Shown here: positions 43,793 to 52,393 of the stretch, piece by piece
Numbering within the stretch: position 1 is the stretch's first letter
Layout of the letters: every line of letters begins with the position of its first letter
From: Planomicrobium sp. CPCC 101079
Lineage (GTDB): Bacteria > Bacillota > Bacilli > Bacillales_A > Planococcaceae
DNA: 64,000 bases
Direction: 5' to 3'
NCBI RefSeq assembly: GCF_007859275.1
Contig: NZ_VOHC01000001.1
Location: 1-64,000, forward strand
Notes under the pieces: generated by a model
Told to the model about the DNA's origin: nothing
What the model saw: the letters and a program-made list of their open reading frames with translations, nothing else
The model's database searches: none
Position numbers and translations under genes: made by a program

Positions 43793-44806
43793 ATGGTAAA
43801 AGAATTCGAAGAAGAAGTTATGCGCGTAATGGATAATATGTTCGAAACTGAAATGAAAAAAGTAAACGATATGCTTGAACAAGAACTGCTGATTTCGTTG
43901 ATTGGGGAAGTGAACGCCGGAAAATCCTCGACAGTCAACAAAATTATTGGTGAAAACATTGCCAGTACGAACCCGATGCCTGGTGAAACCATTAGTGTGG
44001 ATCCATACAATATCCGCGGCCTCGAAAATATCAAATTCATGGATACACCAGGACTGAATGACCCAAACGATGAAAACCCGAAAAAAACGCTTGAGTTCGT
44101 ACAAAAATCGGATGTGGTGCTGTTCTTCTTGAATGCTGCAGGAACAGTGTTCTCTGACAGTGAGAAGGAAAAGTTCGAGGAAATTGAAAAAAATAATAAA
44201 GACATCTTGATCGTCTTGAACAAAATTGATGCTGCTGAAGATATTCCATCACTTGTCCAGTTCATTAAGAAACATACCAATAATAAATATAAAGTAGTTC
44301 CGATTTCTTCTAAAACAGGAGAGAACTTGGAAATCTTGAAAAAAGATATTCTTTTTTTGCTCGAAAAGAAGGGGAAAGATCTTCTCTTCGCTAAAAGCAT
44401 GAAAGAAAAATCTGCGGCTGCTAACCGCTGGATCATCGGTTCTGGCGTTTCTGCAGGCATCATTGGAGCTTCTCCTATTCCAGGCTCTGATGTCATTCCC
44501 CTCACTTCGCTGCAAGTGGGCCTAATTATCCGCTTGTCGAAGTTATACGACAAGCCGTTGACCAAAAAAGCGGCGCGCGACATGATTGTTATTACCGCAA
44601 CCCAAACTTTAGGTCATACTTTGTATCGGCAAGCGCTGAAATTTATCCCGGGAGCGGGTTCCGTTATCGGCGGCACTGTTGCTTCAGCGATGACACTGGC
44701 CCTGGGATACGGTGTGAAATATGCGTTTGAAAACAATATAGCCATCGATTACGACATGATCGCCGACTTGTTCGAGAAGTACAAAAAGCGCGAAAAAAAT
44801 GCATAA
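43793..44806 (+). CDS. Dynamin-like/DUF697 GTPase
   Basis: A 337-aa GTPase: G1 GEVNAGKSST (about residues 38-47), G3 DTPGLNDP, G4 VLNKIDAA, G5 VPISSKTGE, then a hydrophobic C-terminal region (about 205-310) with GIIGASPIPGSDVIPLTSLQ, which resembles DUF697/YcjF-type membrane-interacting domains. The combination suggests a membrane-associated stress GTPase. Start behind AAGGGGGCAACC. Monocistronic, with a downstream terminator. Confidence 0.83.
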   Translation: MVKEFEEEVMRVMDNMFETEMKKVNDMLEQELLISLIGEVNAGKSSTVNKIIGENIASTNPMPGETISVDPYNIRGLENIKFMDTPGLNDPNDENPKKTLEFVQKSDVVLFFLNAAGTVFSDSEKEKFEEIEKNNKDILIVLNKIDAAEDIPSLVQFIKKHTNNKYKVVPISSKTGENLEILKKDILFLLEKKGKDLLFAKSMKEKSAAANRWIIGSGVSAGIIGASPIPGSDVIPLTSLQVGLIIRLSKLYDKPLTKKAARDMIVITATQTLGHTLYRQALKFIPGAGSVIGGTVASAMTLALGYGVKYAFENNIAIDYDMIADLFEKYKKREKNA

Positions 44807-44815
44807 TGAAGTCCG

Positions 44816-44846
44816 AACCGCTCTTTCAATCGAAAGGGCGGTTTTT
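44816..44846 (+). terminator. Terminator of the GTPase gene
   Basis: ACCGCTCTTTC-aatc-GAAAGGGCGGTTTTTC hairpin. Confidence 0.9.
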
Positions 44847-45074
44847 CAATTGGCTTGCTTCTTTGCAGAATGTGAATTACTTTTATAAATATCAATGTTG
44901 AAATGAAAAGCCAACTTTCATTCTGCTTCGTCCGCTTTGAAGGGCGAAGAAGGGTGCAAAATCATTGCACAGAAATGGCACAAATATCTTTTGATCCATG
45001 TCGTTATAATAGTTTTGCGGAATATCGGTAATAAATATTATTAATCGACTTACATAAATAACTGGAGGTACGTC

Positions 45075-45755
45075 ATGAAAATTCTAGTGGTTGAGGACAA
45101 TCCGAGCGTAAGTTCGATGCTGGAAATGTTTTTTTCAAAAGAAGGAATTGCCGGCGACTTTAAGGCAGATGGGCTTGAGGGGTATCGGTCATATAAAGCG
45201 AACGATTATGACTTGCTCATATTAGACTGGATGTTGCCGGGAATGGATGGTATGGCCTTGTGCCGGAAAATTCGGGAAGAAGGAGATTCGATTCCAATCA
45301 TCATGCTGACTGCAAAAGACAGCGAATCGGACCAAGTTATCGGATTTGAAATGGGAGCCGATGATTACGTGACTAAACCGTTCAGTCCACTGGCGCTGAT
45401 GGCGCGCATCAAGGCAGTGACACGCCGGACACAAAAAGCGGAACCAGTATCGGATATGATTCAAACCCAGCATTTTCACGTCAACAAAGAAACTCGCGAC
45501 GTGCAAAAAGATGGAGAAAAGGTGCAGGATTTGACGCCGAAAGAATTCGACCTGCTTGTTTTTTTCCTGCAGCATCCTAAGCAGGTGTTTACCCGTGATC
45601 AGTTGCTGGAGCAGGTCTGGGGCTATCAATTTTATGGGGATGAACGCACCGTCGACGTCCATATCAAACGGCTTCGCAAGAAAATAACCGGGGGCGATAA
45701 ACTGTTTCATACGGTTTGGGGAGTAGGGTATAAATTTGAAGAAGCCGAGAATTAA
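45075..45755 (+). CDS. OmpR/PhoB family response regulator
   Basis: A 226-aa regulator. The receiver domain (residues 1-120) has the acidic pair in VVEDNPSV, the phospho-acceptor Asp in LLILDWMLPGMDG (near residue 52) and the switch Lys in DDYVTKPFSPLALMARI. A winged-helix DNA-binding domain (130-226) contains LTPKEFDLLVFFLQHPKQVF and ERTVDVHIKRLRKKI. Its partner kinase overlaps by 20 bp. Likely targets are the prsA- and htrA-like genes downstream, whose promoter carries 11-bp-spaced direct repeats. It resembles CssR in context only. Confidence 0.9.
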   Translation: MKILVVEDNPSVSSMLEMFFSKEGIAGDFKADGLEGYRSYKANDYDLLILDWMLPGMDGMALCRKIREEGDSIPIIMLTAKDSESDQVIGFEMGADDYVTKPFSPLALMARIKAVTRRTQKAEPVSDMIQTQHFHVNKETRDVQKDGEKVQDLTPKEFDLLVFFLQHPKQVFTRDQLLEQVWGYQFYGDERTVDVHIKRLRKKITGGDKLFHTVWGVGYKFEEAEN

Positions 45756-47151
45756 GTATTTTTATCAATTGATTGGCAGCCATTTGAGCATTCTCCTCAT
45801 TGCGCTCCTGATTTTGAGCATCTTATTTGTGCAATATGTGGAGGAGTTTGCCTATGAAGAGAAAGCTGGGGAGCTGGAACGTTATGGTGAACAAATTTTG
45901 CGGGAGCTTGAACGCCCTCGTCCAGGGACGGATCTTCAAACATATGTGTCGCTGCTGAAGGCGCAAGGAATCGACTTTATTGTTTTTGACCAGCAAAGCC
46001 GTGTGCTCTACCCGTTTTCTGAAGCCTTTCCGCCAATCGATTTGACTGAAGAAGAGTGGAACATCATTGAACAGGGAGAAACGCTCGTTGTGAACAGGGA
46101 TGTAGAGCGCTTTGAAAATACGATGACTTTCGTTGCTCTGCCTTATGTCAGCGATGGAGAATTGGTGGGGGGAGTGTTGCTGGCCTCTCCTGTCAGCGGA
46201 ACGAGAGAAATGATTTCCGAACTCAATAAAACACTTGTAACCGCTATTTTGATTGCTCTTGCAGTTGCTTTGCTGCTTAGCTTGTTGTTGTCGAAATTGC
46301 ATGTCAGCCGTATCCAACGCATGCAAAAAGCGACATCAATGATTACGAATGGCCGTTATGATGTGAACCTTCCAGAAACGAATTTTGATGAAATCGGCGA
46401 TTTATCAAGGGACTTCAATAAAATGGCCAATAAGCTTCAACAGTCGAACGAAGAAATTGAACGTCTTGAAAACCGCAGACGCCAATTTATGGCGGATGTG
46501 TCTCATGAAATGCGGACGCCATTGACCACTATTGCCGGTGTTGTTGAAGGTTTGCGCAATAATATGTTTGAAGAAGACCAACGTGAAAAAGGCATACGCT
46601 TAGTAAGTGATGAAACCAAACGCCTTATCCGGCTGGTCAATGAAAATCTGGATTATGAAAAAATTCGGTCCAATCAAGTGACGCTCACCAAAGAAGAGAT
46701 CGAGTCGGAAGAATTGCTCGAAATCATTCAGGAGCATCTTTACCTGCAAGCGGAAGAAAAAGGCAACCACATTGAAATCGAGCCGGAAGCAGGGACAGTT
46801 ATTTATGGGGATATGGACCGGCTGATTCAAATATTGACAAACATTGTCAAAAATAGCATTCAGTTTACCGATCATGGCCAGATTTTCTTGCGCGCTTTCA
46901 GAGAACCGGCGCATATGGTAATTGAAGTGGAAGATACCGGTGCCGGCATCGAGGTCGAGGAAATTGATTTGATCTGGCGCAGGTTCTATAAAACGGATTT
47001 CTCGCGGGGCAGCGGGCAATTCGGTCTCGGGTTGTCAATTGTCAAACAGCTGGTAACTCTCCATGACGGCGATATTCAAGTGGAAAGTATAAAAGGGCAA
47101 GGGACGAAATTCACCATCCGCTTGCCGCATAAAAAAGATTCGGAAGCTTAA
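45736..47151 (+). CDS. Sensor histidine kinase
   Basis: A 471-aa membrane kinase: membrane segment 1 (about residues 15-35), an extracellular sensor of about 130 aa, membrane segment 2 (about 168-188), HAMP (about 190-240), DHp with phospho-His in FMADVSHEMRTPLTTIAGVV, and ATPase domain with N box VKNSIQF, G1 DTGAGIEVE and G2 GQFGLGLSIVKQ. TTG start at 45736 within the regulator gene, giving translational coupling. The pair probably senses envelope or secretion stress, given the downstream PrsA/HtrA genes. Confidence 0.9.
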   Translation: MKKPRIKYFYQLIGSHLSILLIALLILSILFVQYVEEFAYEEKAGELERYGEQILRELERPRPGTDLQTYVSLLKAQGIDFIVFDQQSRVLYPFSEAFPPIDLTEEEWNIIEQGETLVVNRDVERFENTMTFVALPYVSDGELVGGVLLASPVSGTREMISELNKTLVTAILIALAVALLLSLLLSKLHVSRIQRMQKATSMITNGRYDVNLPETNFDEIGDLSRDFNKMANKLQQSNEEIERLENRRRQFMADVSHEMRTPLTTIAGVVEGLRNNMFEEDQREKGIRLVSDETKRLIRLVNENLDYEKIRSNQVTLTKEEIESEELLEIIQEHLYLQAEEKGNHIEIEPEAGTVIYGDMDRLIQILTNIVKNSIQFTDHGQIFLRAFREPAHMVIEVEDTGAGIEVEEIDLIWRRFYKTDFSRGSGQFGLGLSIVKQLVTLHDGDIQVESIKGQGTKFTIRLPHKKDSEA

Positions 47152-47172
47152 GCTTCCGGGTCTTTTTCTTTT
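47141..47172 (+). terminator. Terminator overlapping the kinase stop codon
   Basis: A perfect palindrome CGGAAGCTTAAGCTTCCG that contains the stop codon, followed by a T-rich tract (TCTTTTTCTTTT). Confidence 0.8.
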
Positions 47173-47190
47173 ATGAAAGTTTACATCTCT

Positions 47191-47219
47191 ATTCAAAGTT
47201 CGTTCATAGTTTGTTCATA
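47191..47219 (+). promoter_or_regulatory. Direct repeats at the prsA-like promoter, putative response-regulator site
   Basis: ATTCAAA (47191), GTTCATA (47202) and GTTCATA (47213) are spaced by exactly 11 bp. They lie just upstream of a -10-like TAATAT (about 47229), with no good -35. This is the layout of an OmpR-family activator-dependent promoter, and the regulator is encoded immediately upstream. Confidence 0.6.
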
Positions 47220-47266
47220 ACTGCTTGATAATATGGGTTTAACGAAAAGAAGAAAGAGGGCTGAAC

Positions 47267-48130
47267 ATGAAAAAAGCAATGTATATCGCAATGGGAGCTG
47301 TGTTGGCTGCAGCTATATTTTTAATGGCAGGTTTTATTCAGAAAGATGCAGTGGCATCCGTAAATGGGACTGATATCGATAAAGAGGAACTATACGAAGA
47401 GTTGGTAGTTGCGAATGGAGCAGCGGCACTTGATACAATGATTTCCGATGAAATTGTCAAACAAGAGGCAGAAAAAGCGAATGTTGAAGTGACGCAAGAA
47501 GAAATTGATGCGGAAATGAAAATATACGAAGAACAGTACGGCGGAGCCGAAGCGCTAGAATCGGCAATCGAGACAAGTGGAATGACAGTGGAGCAATTGG
47601 AAGAGGAAATGAAGAGTTACTTGCTGATCGAAAAGTTGATCGGACCGGACATTGAAATAACGGATGAGCAAATTGAAACATATTTTGAAGAAAATAAGGA
47701 ATCCTTCGCGCAAGCGGAACAAGTTGAAGCGAGCCATATTTTAGTGGCAACGAAAGAAGAAGCTGAAGAAGTAGCCAAGAAGTTAGAGGACGGCGGAGAC
47801 TTCGCTGAGCTTGCAGCAGAATATTCTACTGATACAGCAACCGCGGAAATTGGAGGCGAACTTGGGTCCTTCGGAGCTGGTGAAATGGCAATAGAGTTCG
47901 AAGAAGCTGCTTTTGCAATGGCGGTGGATGAAATCAGCGAACCGGTAGAAACGGAATACGGATTCCATATCATCAAAGTGACAGGCAAAACCGAGGCGGC
48001 AGAAGCAAACTTGGAAGACAATAAAGAACAAATCAAAGAAATCTTGTTTGACGAGGCATTGAACACGCAGTATGCAACTTGGATGGCAGAGAAAAAAGAA
48101 GCAGCAGACATTGAAAACAGTCTTGAGTAG
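47267..48130 (+). CDS. PrsA/SurA-like peptidyl-prolyl isomerase (foldase)
   Basis: A 287-aa extracytoplasmic foldase. The N-terminal hydrophobic segment (residues 5-23) has no Cys, so unlike classical PrsA it is not a lipoprotein; it is either secreted or membrane-anchored. SurA-N-like helices (about 30-140) are followed by a parvulin domain (about 150-250; EASHILVATKEEAEEVAKK, AAEYSTDTATA, GGELGSFGAGEMAIEFEEAA, ETEYGFHIIKV). It would assist folding of secreted proteins. It lies 11 bp before the HtrA-like gene; the pair is probably controlled by the upstream two-component system. Confidence 0.87.
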   Translation: MKKAMYIAMGAVLAAAIFLMAGFIQKDAVASVNGTDIDKEELYEELVVANGAAALDTMISDEIVKQEAEKANVEVTQEEIDAEMKIYEEQYGGAEALESAIETSGMTVEQLEEEMKSYLLIEKLIGPDIEITDEQIETYFEENKESFAQAEQVEASHILVATKEEAEEVAKKLEDGGDFAELAAEYSTDTATAEIGGELGSFGAGEMAIEFEEAAFAMAVDEISEPVETEYGFHIIKVTGKTEAAEANLEDNKEQIKEILFDEALNTQYATWMAEKKEAADIENSLE

Positions 48131-48141
48131 GAGGAAATGAA

Positions 48142-49332
48142 ATGGGATACTATAACTCACCTGAGCCAAAGAAAAAACAAAAAGGATATTTTGCTTCAAG
48201 CTTTACTGGATTGATTGCGGGTGCACTGCTTGTCGGAGTTGTGCTTCCAGGCTTCACTGATTCGGATGCGGCGGTACAAGAAAATACAACTGCAGCGGTG
48301 GAATCCGCTAGCAATATCCAAAACGTTTCCTCTGTTGTAACAACGGATGTGACGAAAATCGTAGAGAAAAACTCAGCTGCAGTAGTAGGAGTGACCAACA
48401 TGCAGACTGCAGCACAAAATCCATTCGCCCCTGCAGCGCAAACAGAATCTCAAGAAGCGGGAACAGGATCTGGTGTCATTTATAAACAAGAAGGCGATTC
48501 TGCTTATATTGTTACGAATAACCATGTCGTTGAAGGCGCTGAAGAAGTGAAAGTGACATTGTCGGATGGGACAGAACTTGCAGCGGAAGTGCTTGGCGTG
48601 GATGTCTGGACTGACTTGGCCGTATTGAAAGTTGCAGGCGATTCAGTGGCCGCAGTTGCGGAATTTGGCGATTCTTCTGTATTGAAACCAGGTGAACCAG
48701 TTGTCGCAATCGGCAATCCGCTCGGCCTTCAGTTTTCCGGTTCCGTAACGACAGGAGTTGTTTCCGGGACAGAACGTGCGGTGCCAATTGATATCAATGA
48801 AGATGGAACAGAAGATTGGGAGTCAGAAGTTATTCAAACGGATGCAGCGATCAATCCGGGCAATAGCGGCGGTGCACTCATCAATAGCCAAGGACAAGTC
48901 ATCGGCATCAATTCGATGAAAATTGCTCAAGATGCTGTAGAAGGAATCGGGCTTGCAATTCCGATCAATGCAGCAGTTCCGATTATTGAAGACCTGGAAA
49001 CAAAAGGGGCAGTTGAACGGCCATCAATGGGGGTCTCTATTATGGATTTGGAGCAAGTGCCAGCGGAATACCGCCAAAGCCAATTGAATTTGCCTGAGGA
49101 TATCGAAGGCGGCATCGTTGTTCAATCTGTATCACCGGGATCTGGAGCAGAAGATGCCGGGCTTCAAGCCTATGATGTCATCGTAGAAATGGATGGAGAA
49201 GCTATCAACACAGTGCTTGACCTTCGCCAGCATCTATACAACGAAGCAAAAGTAGGAGACACAGTAGCTGTCAAAATATACCGCAATGGAAAAGCTATGG
49301 ACCTTGAGGTTGAATTGGCAGAAAGCTTATAG
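48142..49332 (+). CDS. HtrA-like membrane-anchored serine protease
   Basis: A 396-aa trypsin-like DegP/HtrA protease. One N-terminal membrane segment (about residues 17-36) is followed by a protease domain with the triad His in IVTNNHVVEGAEE, Asp in VWTDLAVLKV and Ser in NPGNSGGALINSQG, and a C-terminal PDZ domain (about 300-390; IVVQSVSPGSGAEDAGLQAY). It degrades misfolded surface proteins. It is 11 bp downstream of the prsA-like gene, with RBS TAGGAGGAAAT. This resembles the CssRS-htrA/htrB quality-control regulon of B. subtilis. Confidence 0.92.
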   Translation: MGYYNSPEPKKKQKGYFASSFTGLIAGALLVGVVLPGFTDSDAAVQENTTAAVESASNIQNVSSVVTTDVTKIVEKNSAAVVGVTNMQTAAQNPFAPAAQTESQEAGTGSGVIYKQEGDSAYIVTNNHVVEGAEEVKVTLSDGTELAAEVLGVDVWTDLAVLKVAGDSVAAVAEFGDSSVLKPGEPVVAIGNPLGLQFSGSVTTGVVSGTERAVPIDINEDGTEDWESEVIQTDAAINPGNSGGALINSQGQVIGINSMKIAQDAVEGIGLAIPINAAVPIIEDLETKGAVERPSMGVSIMDLEQVPAEYRQSQLNLPEDIEGGIVVQSVSPGSGAEDAGLQAYDVIVEMDGEAINTVLDLRQHLYNEAKVGDTVAVKIYRNGKAMDLEVELAESL

Positions 49333-49339
49333 TAAACAG

Positions 49340-49371
49340 AAAATCCCTCGTCAAATGACGAGGGATTTTTT
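49340..49371 (+). terminator. Terminator of the prsA-htrA operon
   Basis: AAAATCCCTCGTC-aaat-GACGAGGGATTTTTT hairpin. Confidence 0.92.
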
Positions 49372-49398
49372 ATGTTTAACAGTAAGTTTGTTTTGCCG

Positions 49399-49429
49399 AA
49401 AAAACTGATTGCTCAAAAGCAATCAGTTA
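49399..49429 (-). terminator. Terminator of the minus-strand small membrane protein / PfpI unit
   Basis: AACTGATTGCT-caaa-AGCAATCAGTT with an A run on the plus-strand left, hence a T tract on the minus strand; it overlaps the stop codon at 49423. Confidence 0.85.
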
Positions 49430-49632
49430 AGAAGGCCGAACATATCGGTACTTACTAAAACAATGATAATAATGATCACCAGAATAACGAACGCTACTAA
49501 GCCGCCTTGAACCTTGCCGTATTCCTTAACATTTGGTTCTTCTATGCCATCTTTTTGTTCCGGAGAGGGTTGCATCGTCTCTTTGTTTTCTTTCATGTAT
49601 TTTTTTTCACTATTATTATCATTTTTAGCCAT
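49423..49632 (-). CDS. Small single-pass membrane protein
   Basis: A 69-aa protein with a charged, Lys/Glu-rich N-terminal part (residues 1-42) and one C-terminal hydrophobic segment (GGLVAFVILVIIIIIVLVST). No family was recognised. It starts 40 bp after the PfpI-like gene stop on the same strand, behind AAGGAGGAATAG, so it is probably in the same sigma-B-dependent transcript. Confidence 0.75.
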   Translation of the reverse strand: MAKNDNNSEKKYMKENKETMQPSPEQKDGIEEPNVKEYGKVQGGLVAFVILVIIIIIVLVSTDMFGLLN

Positions 49633-49672
49633 AACTATTCCTCCTTACTCTTTCTCGAAATAACCATCTAAC

Positions 49673-50383
49673 TTATGGATTGCTGAAAAAAGCGTCCTCT
49701 TTTTCCTGTTCGCGCTGAGTCAGTTTTTTAGCGAGTTCTCTTCCAAATAAAGCAGAGGAATGCGGATCTCTGCCTGTCAAGATCTGTTCGCTGCCCCATA
49801 CAATATGTTCTTTTTCACCGGAACCGTCAGAGTAATTTGCGATTTTTCGCAATTCATCTTCCAGACTGAAAGGCAGCAAGCCATCCACTGCTTCCGGTTC
49901 TAGGTCATTCGGATAACCGGTTACGTCCAGTCCTTCCAAAATGCTGCGCCCTTCTTTGGTTTTTGTGTAGATAAGCGGAGCTGGGCCATGGCATACAGCC
50001 GAAACGATTCCGCCATGTTCGTAAACAATATTGATGATGGCATGCAAATCTTTATTATGTGCCAAGTCAAACATAGCGCCATGCCCGCCGACAATAAAAA
50101 TGGCGTCATAATCGCTTGCTTTAACATCAACAATCGGCGTTGTCTTATCGGCAATTCCCGATTCGTACAATTTTCTGTATTTGCCTTCCGGATCGTAATC
50201 CTCAGACAAGCTTATTGGATCGACAACCGGTTTGCCGCCTTCTGGTGAAGCAAGGCCGACGATATGCCCTTCTTCCTGCAATGCCAAAACAGGTTCAAAA
50301 AGTTCTTCTGCCCACCATCCTGTAACGTAATCATTTTCTTCATCCACGTATCCACCTGATAGAACGGCCATTACTTTTGCCAT
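49673..50383 (-). CDS. DJ-1/PfpI family protein (Hsp31/glyoxalase III-like)
   Basis: A 236-aa class I amidotransferase-like protein. The nucleophile elbow has Cys in IVSAVCHGPAPLIY, and GGHGAMFDLAHN contains the conserved acid/base region; both are typical of Hsp31-type chaperone/glyoxalases of about 230 aa. It would detoxify methylglyoxal or deglycate proteins under stress. A strong sigma-B-like promoter lies 40-64 bp upstream. Start behind GGGGAGGAAGA. Confidence 0.88.
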   Translation of the reverse strand: MAKVMAVLSGGYVDEENDYVTGWWAEELFEPVLALQEEGHIVGLASPEGGKPVVDPISLSEDYDPEGKYRKLYESGIADKTTPIVDVKASDYDAIFIVGGHGAMFDLAHNKDLHAIINIVYEHGGIVSAVCHGPAPLIYTKTKEGRSILEGLDVTGYPNDLEPEAVDGLLPFSLEDELRKIANYSDGSGEKEHIVWGSEQILTGRDPHSSALFGRELAKKLTQREQEKEDAFFSNP

Positions 50384-50422
50384 AGTATCTTCCTCCCCGG
50401 AATATATTACCTATGTCTTCTT

Positions 50423-50447
50423 TTACCCTTTCATCACATCCTGAAAC
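50423..50447 (-). promoter_or_regulatory. Candidate sigma-B promoter of the PfpI-like gene
   Basis: On the minus strand, GTTTCA (50447-50442), a 13-nt spacer, GGGTAA (50428-50423). Same geometry as the promoters at 3108, 51099 and 54517. Confidence 0.7.
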
Positions 50448-50573
50448 GTGACGGCTTATGAGGGACAAAGGCAAACGAAAATCAAAACCATATCAATTGA
50501 CTCTGAGTGGCAAAACAAGTACGTTTTAATTGTTTAGAATTTTTAAAAATAAAAAAAGGGAAGAGGTTGAAAA

Positions 50574-50993
50574 ATGTCAGCATTATTCACGACTTCTGTT
50601 TTAGCAACTGGTGGACGATCAGGGAGAGTAGTATCAGAGGACAATATTATTGATTTTCAATTGGTTTCTCCAAAAGAGCTTGGCGGCCCGGGAGGAGATG
50701 GCACAAATCCCGAACAGCTTTTTGCAGCAGGTTATGCTGCATGTTTCGATGGCGCACTCAACTTGGTCATCCGTAAAGAAAAAGCGGATGTAAGCAGCAC
50801 ATCCGTCAAAGCGGATGTCCACTTCTTAAAAGACGAAGCAGACAACGGCTATAAAATAGGCGTTACGCTTAATGTTTCCGTTCAAGGCGTTGAAGAAGAA
50901 GAGGCAAGAGAGCTTGTTGAGAAAGCTCACCAAGTCTGTCCTTATTCCAAGGCAACAAGAGGCAATATTGATGTAGAACTTAAGTTGACTTAA
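50574..50993 (+). CDS. ohr: Organic hydroperoxide resistance protein (Ohr)
   Basis: A 139-aa Ohr peroxidase that reduces organic hydroperoxides with lipoylated proteins. First catalytic Cys in AAGYAACFDGALNLV, second in HQVCPYSKATRGNIDVEL; the N-terminal MSALFTTSVLATGGRSGRV is the family start. Start behind GGGAAGAGG. In B. subtilis ohrA is repressed by OhrR and ohrB is sigma-B dependent; here no sigma-B match and no clear OhrR palindrome was found upstream. Monocistronic. Confidence 0.93.
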   Translation: MSALFTTSVLATGGRSGRVVSEDNIIDFQLVSPKELGGPGGDGTNPEQLFAAGYAACFDGALNLVIRKEKADVSSTSVKADVHFLKDEADNGYKIGVTLNVSVQGVEEEEARELVEKAHQVCPYSKATRGNIDVELKLT

Positions 50994-50996
50994 TAC

Positions 50997-51042
50997 AAAA
51001 AGAGGGAGATCCGTTATTCGTGCGGGTCTTCCTCTTTTTGGA
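50997..51042 (+). terminator. Terminator of ohr
   Basis: AAAAAGAGGGAGATCCG...CGGGTCTTCCTCTTTTT hairpin just after the stop. Confidence 0.85.
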
Positions 51043-51098
51043 TTTTAGTTCTAGGCATTAAGTCTTTTGTCTCGGTTTTTCGAATAGTTTGATATTGG

Positions 51099-51123
51099 GT
51101 TTTAAACAAAAATGGCAGGGTAT
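51099..51123 (+). promoter_or_regulatory. Candidate sigma-B promoter for repeat protein / Mn catalase
   Basis: GTTTTA (51099-51104), a 13-nt spacer, GGGTAT (51118-51123), 43 bp before the start at 51167. The best sigma-B match in the window. Confidence 0.8.
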
Positions 51124-51166
51124 TCAAATAATGCACTAAGATAACTGTTAATGAGGAGGAGGTCAT

Positions 51167-51481
51167 ATGGGAAAAGAGGAAAATCGCAAAACGGATCAGG
51201 AAGAACTAGAATCGATGAACAAAAAAGATTTCAATGCCGGTGGAAATGATTCCGATTACGACGGAGGCCACCCGCAAGATGTTTCTCCCCAAAGCGGTAA
51301 CCAAATCAATTCCAGTGAAGAACGTTTAAACCGGGAAGAAGCAAGCCGCAGCGAAGATGCTGCAAATTCTTTCAATGCCGGCGGAAACGATTCCGATTAT
51401 GACGGAGGCCACCCAGACGATGTTTCATCGGACAGCAAGGGAAGCGTCAGCTCCGAACACTCTAACACAAAAGAAGATTAA
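51167..51481 (+). CDS. Small acidic protein with duplicated FNAGGNDSDYDGGHP motif
   Basis: A 104-aa highly hydrophilic, acidic protein with no hydrophobic core, probably disordered. The motif FNAGGNDSDYDGGHP occurs twice (about residues 23-37 and 66-80), each followed by (Q/D)DVS. The motif is rich in Asp, Asn and Gly, suggesting Ca2+ or Mn2+ contact or a hydration role. No known family was recognised. Start behind AGGAGGAGG with its own sigma-B-like promoter; the Mn catalase gene follows 27 bp later, so they are probably cotranscribed. Confidence 0.75.
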   Translation: MGKEENRKTDQEELESMNKKDFNAGGNDSDYDGGHPQDVSPQSGNQINSSEERLNREEASRSEDAANSFNAGGNDSDYDGGHPDDVSSDSKGSVSSEHSNTKED

Positions 51482-51508
51482 TAATGAAAATACCAGGAGG
51501 TTATGTCT

Positions 51509-52333
51509 ATGTTTTTTCACAGAAGTGAGCTTCAATTCGAATCAAAACCAGATGCACCAGATGCGGTATTTGCCAAGAAAGTCCAAGAATTGATCGGCGG
51601 CCAGTTTGGTGAAATGTCTGTGGCGATGCAATACTTATTCCAAGGGTGGAGCACCCGTGGAAATGAAAAATATAGAGATTTATTGATGGATACTGGAACA
51701 CAGGAACTTGGCCATATCGAATTGCTTGCAACAATGGTTGCACGATTGCTGGAAGGAGCACCTGTCTATGAACAGGAAAAAGCTGCTGCTGACCCGATTA
51801 TCGGTGCGATTATGGGTGGAATGAATCCTCAGCACGCAATTGTACATGGGTTAGGGGCATCTCCAAAAGACAGTAATGGAGTCCCATGGAATGCAGGCTA
51901 TATCGTGGCAAGCGGGAACTTATTAGCTGACTTCCGTGCTAACGTCAATGCTGAGTCCCAAGGGCGCTTGCAAGTTGCACGCCTTTATAGCATGACGGAT
52001 GACCGAGGTGTAAAAGACTTGTTCTCATTCCTCATTGCACGTGATACAATGCACCAAAACCAGTGGCTGGCAGCGATTAAAGATCTTGAAGCGAAAGAAG
52101 GCCCAATCGTGCCATCAACTGTTCCGCCGGAATGGGAAGCAACTCAATATTCACATATTCTTTACACAAATACTGAAACAAGCACCGCTTCACAATTGCC
52201 ATGGGTAAGCCAGCCGGCTCCAGACGGGCATCCGATTACTGTAGAAGCGCCTACACCGTTAGCAGGAAGACCGGTATTGAAACCAGGTCCGCCAGAGTCT
52301 CATGATACTTTGCCGGCAGAAGACGCAAAATAA
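51509..52333 (+). CDS. Manganese catalase
   Basis: A 274-aa ferritin-like di-manganese catalase that disproportionates H2O2. Metal ligands are in the helices GQFGEMSVAMQYLFQGWS, TGTQELGHIELLATMVARLL, NVNAESQGRLQVARLY and ARDTMHQNQWLAAI (Glu and His). The C-terminal tail is Pro-rich as usual. Start at 51509 is 8 nt from AGGAGG; an in-frame ATG at 51503 is only 2 nt from it. Cotranscription with the sigma-B-driven repeat protein is likely. B. subtilis YdbD is the analogous sigma-B-dependent protein. Confidence 0.93.
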   Translation: MFFHRSELQFESKPDAPDAVFAKKVQELIGGQFGEMSVAMQYLFQGWSTRGNEKYRDLLMDTGTQELGHIELLATMVARLLEGAPVYEQEKAAADPIIGAIMGGMNPQHAIVHGLGASPKDSNGVPWNAGYIVASGNLLADFRANVNAESQGRLQVARLYSMTDDRGVKDLFSFLIARDTMHQNQWLAAIKDLEAKEGPIVPSTVPPEWEATQYSHILYTNTETSTASQLPWVSQPAPDGHPITVEAPTPLAGRPVLKPGPPESHDTLPAEDAK

Positions 52334-52341
52334 TATATAAA

Positions 52342-52373
52342 ATAGCCTCTTTTGAATAGAGGCTATTTTTTAT
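52342..52373 (+). terminator. Terminator after the Mn catalase gene
   Basis: AAATAGCCTCT-tttgaat-AGAGGCTATTTTTT, ending just before the ribosome site of the next gene. Confidence 0.88.
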
Positions 52374-52393
52374 GGGAAAGGAAGGATGCCGGT

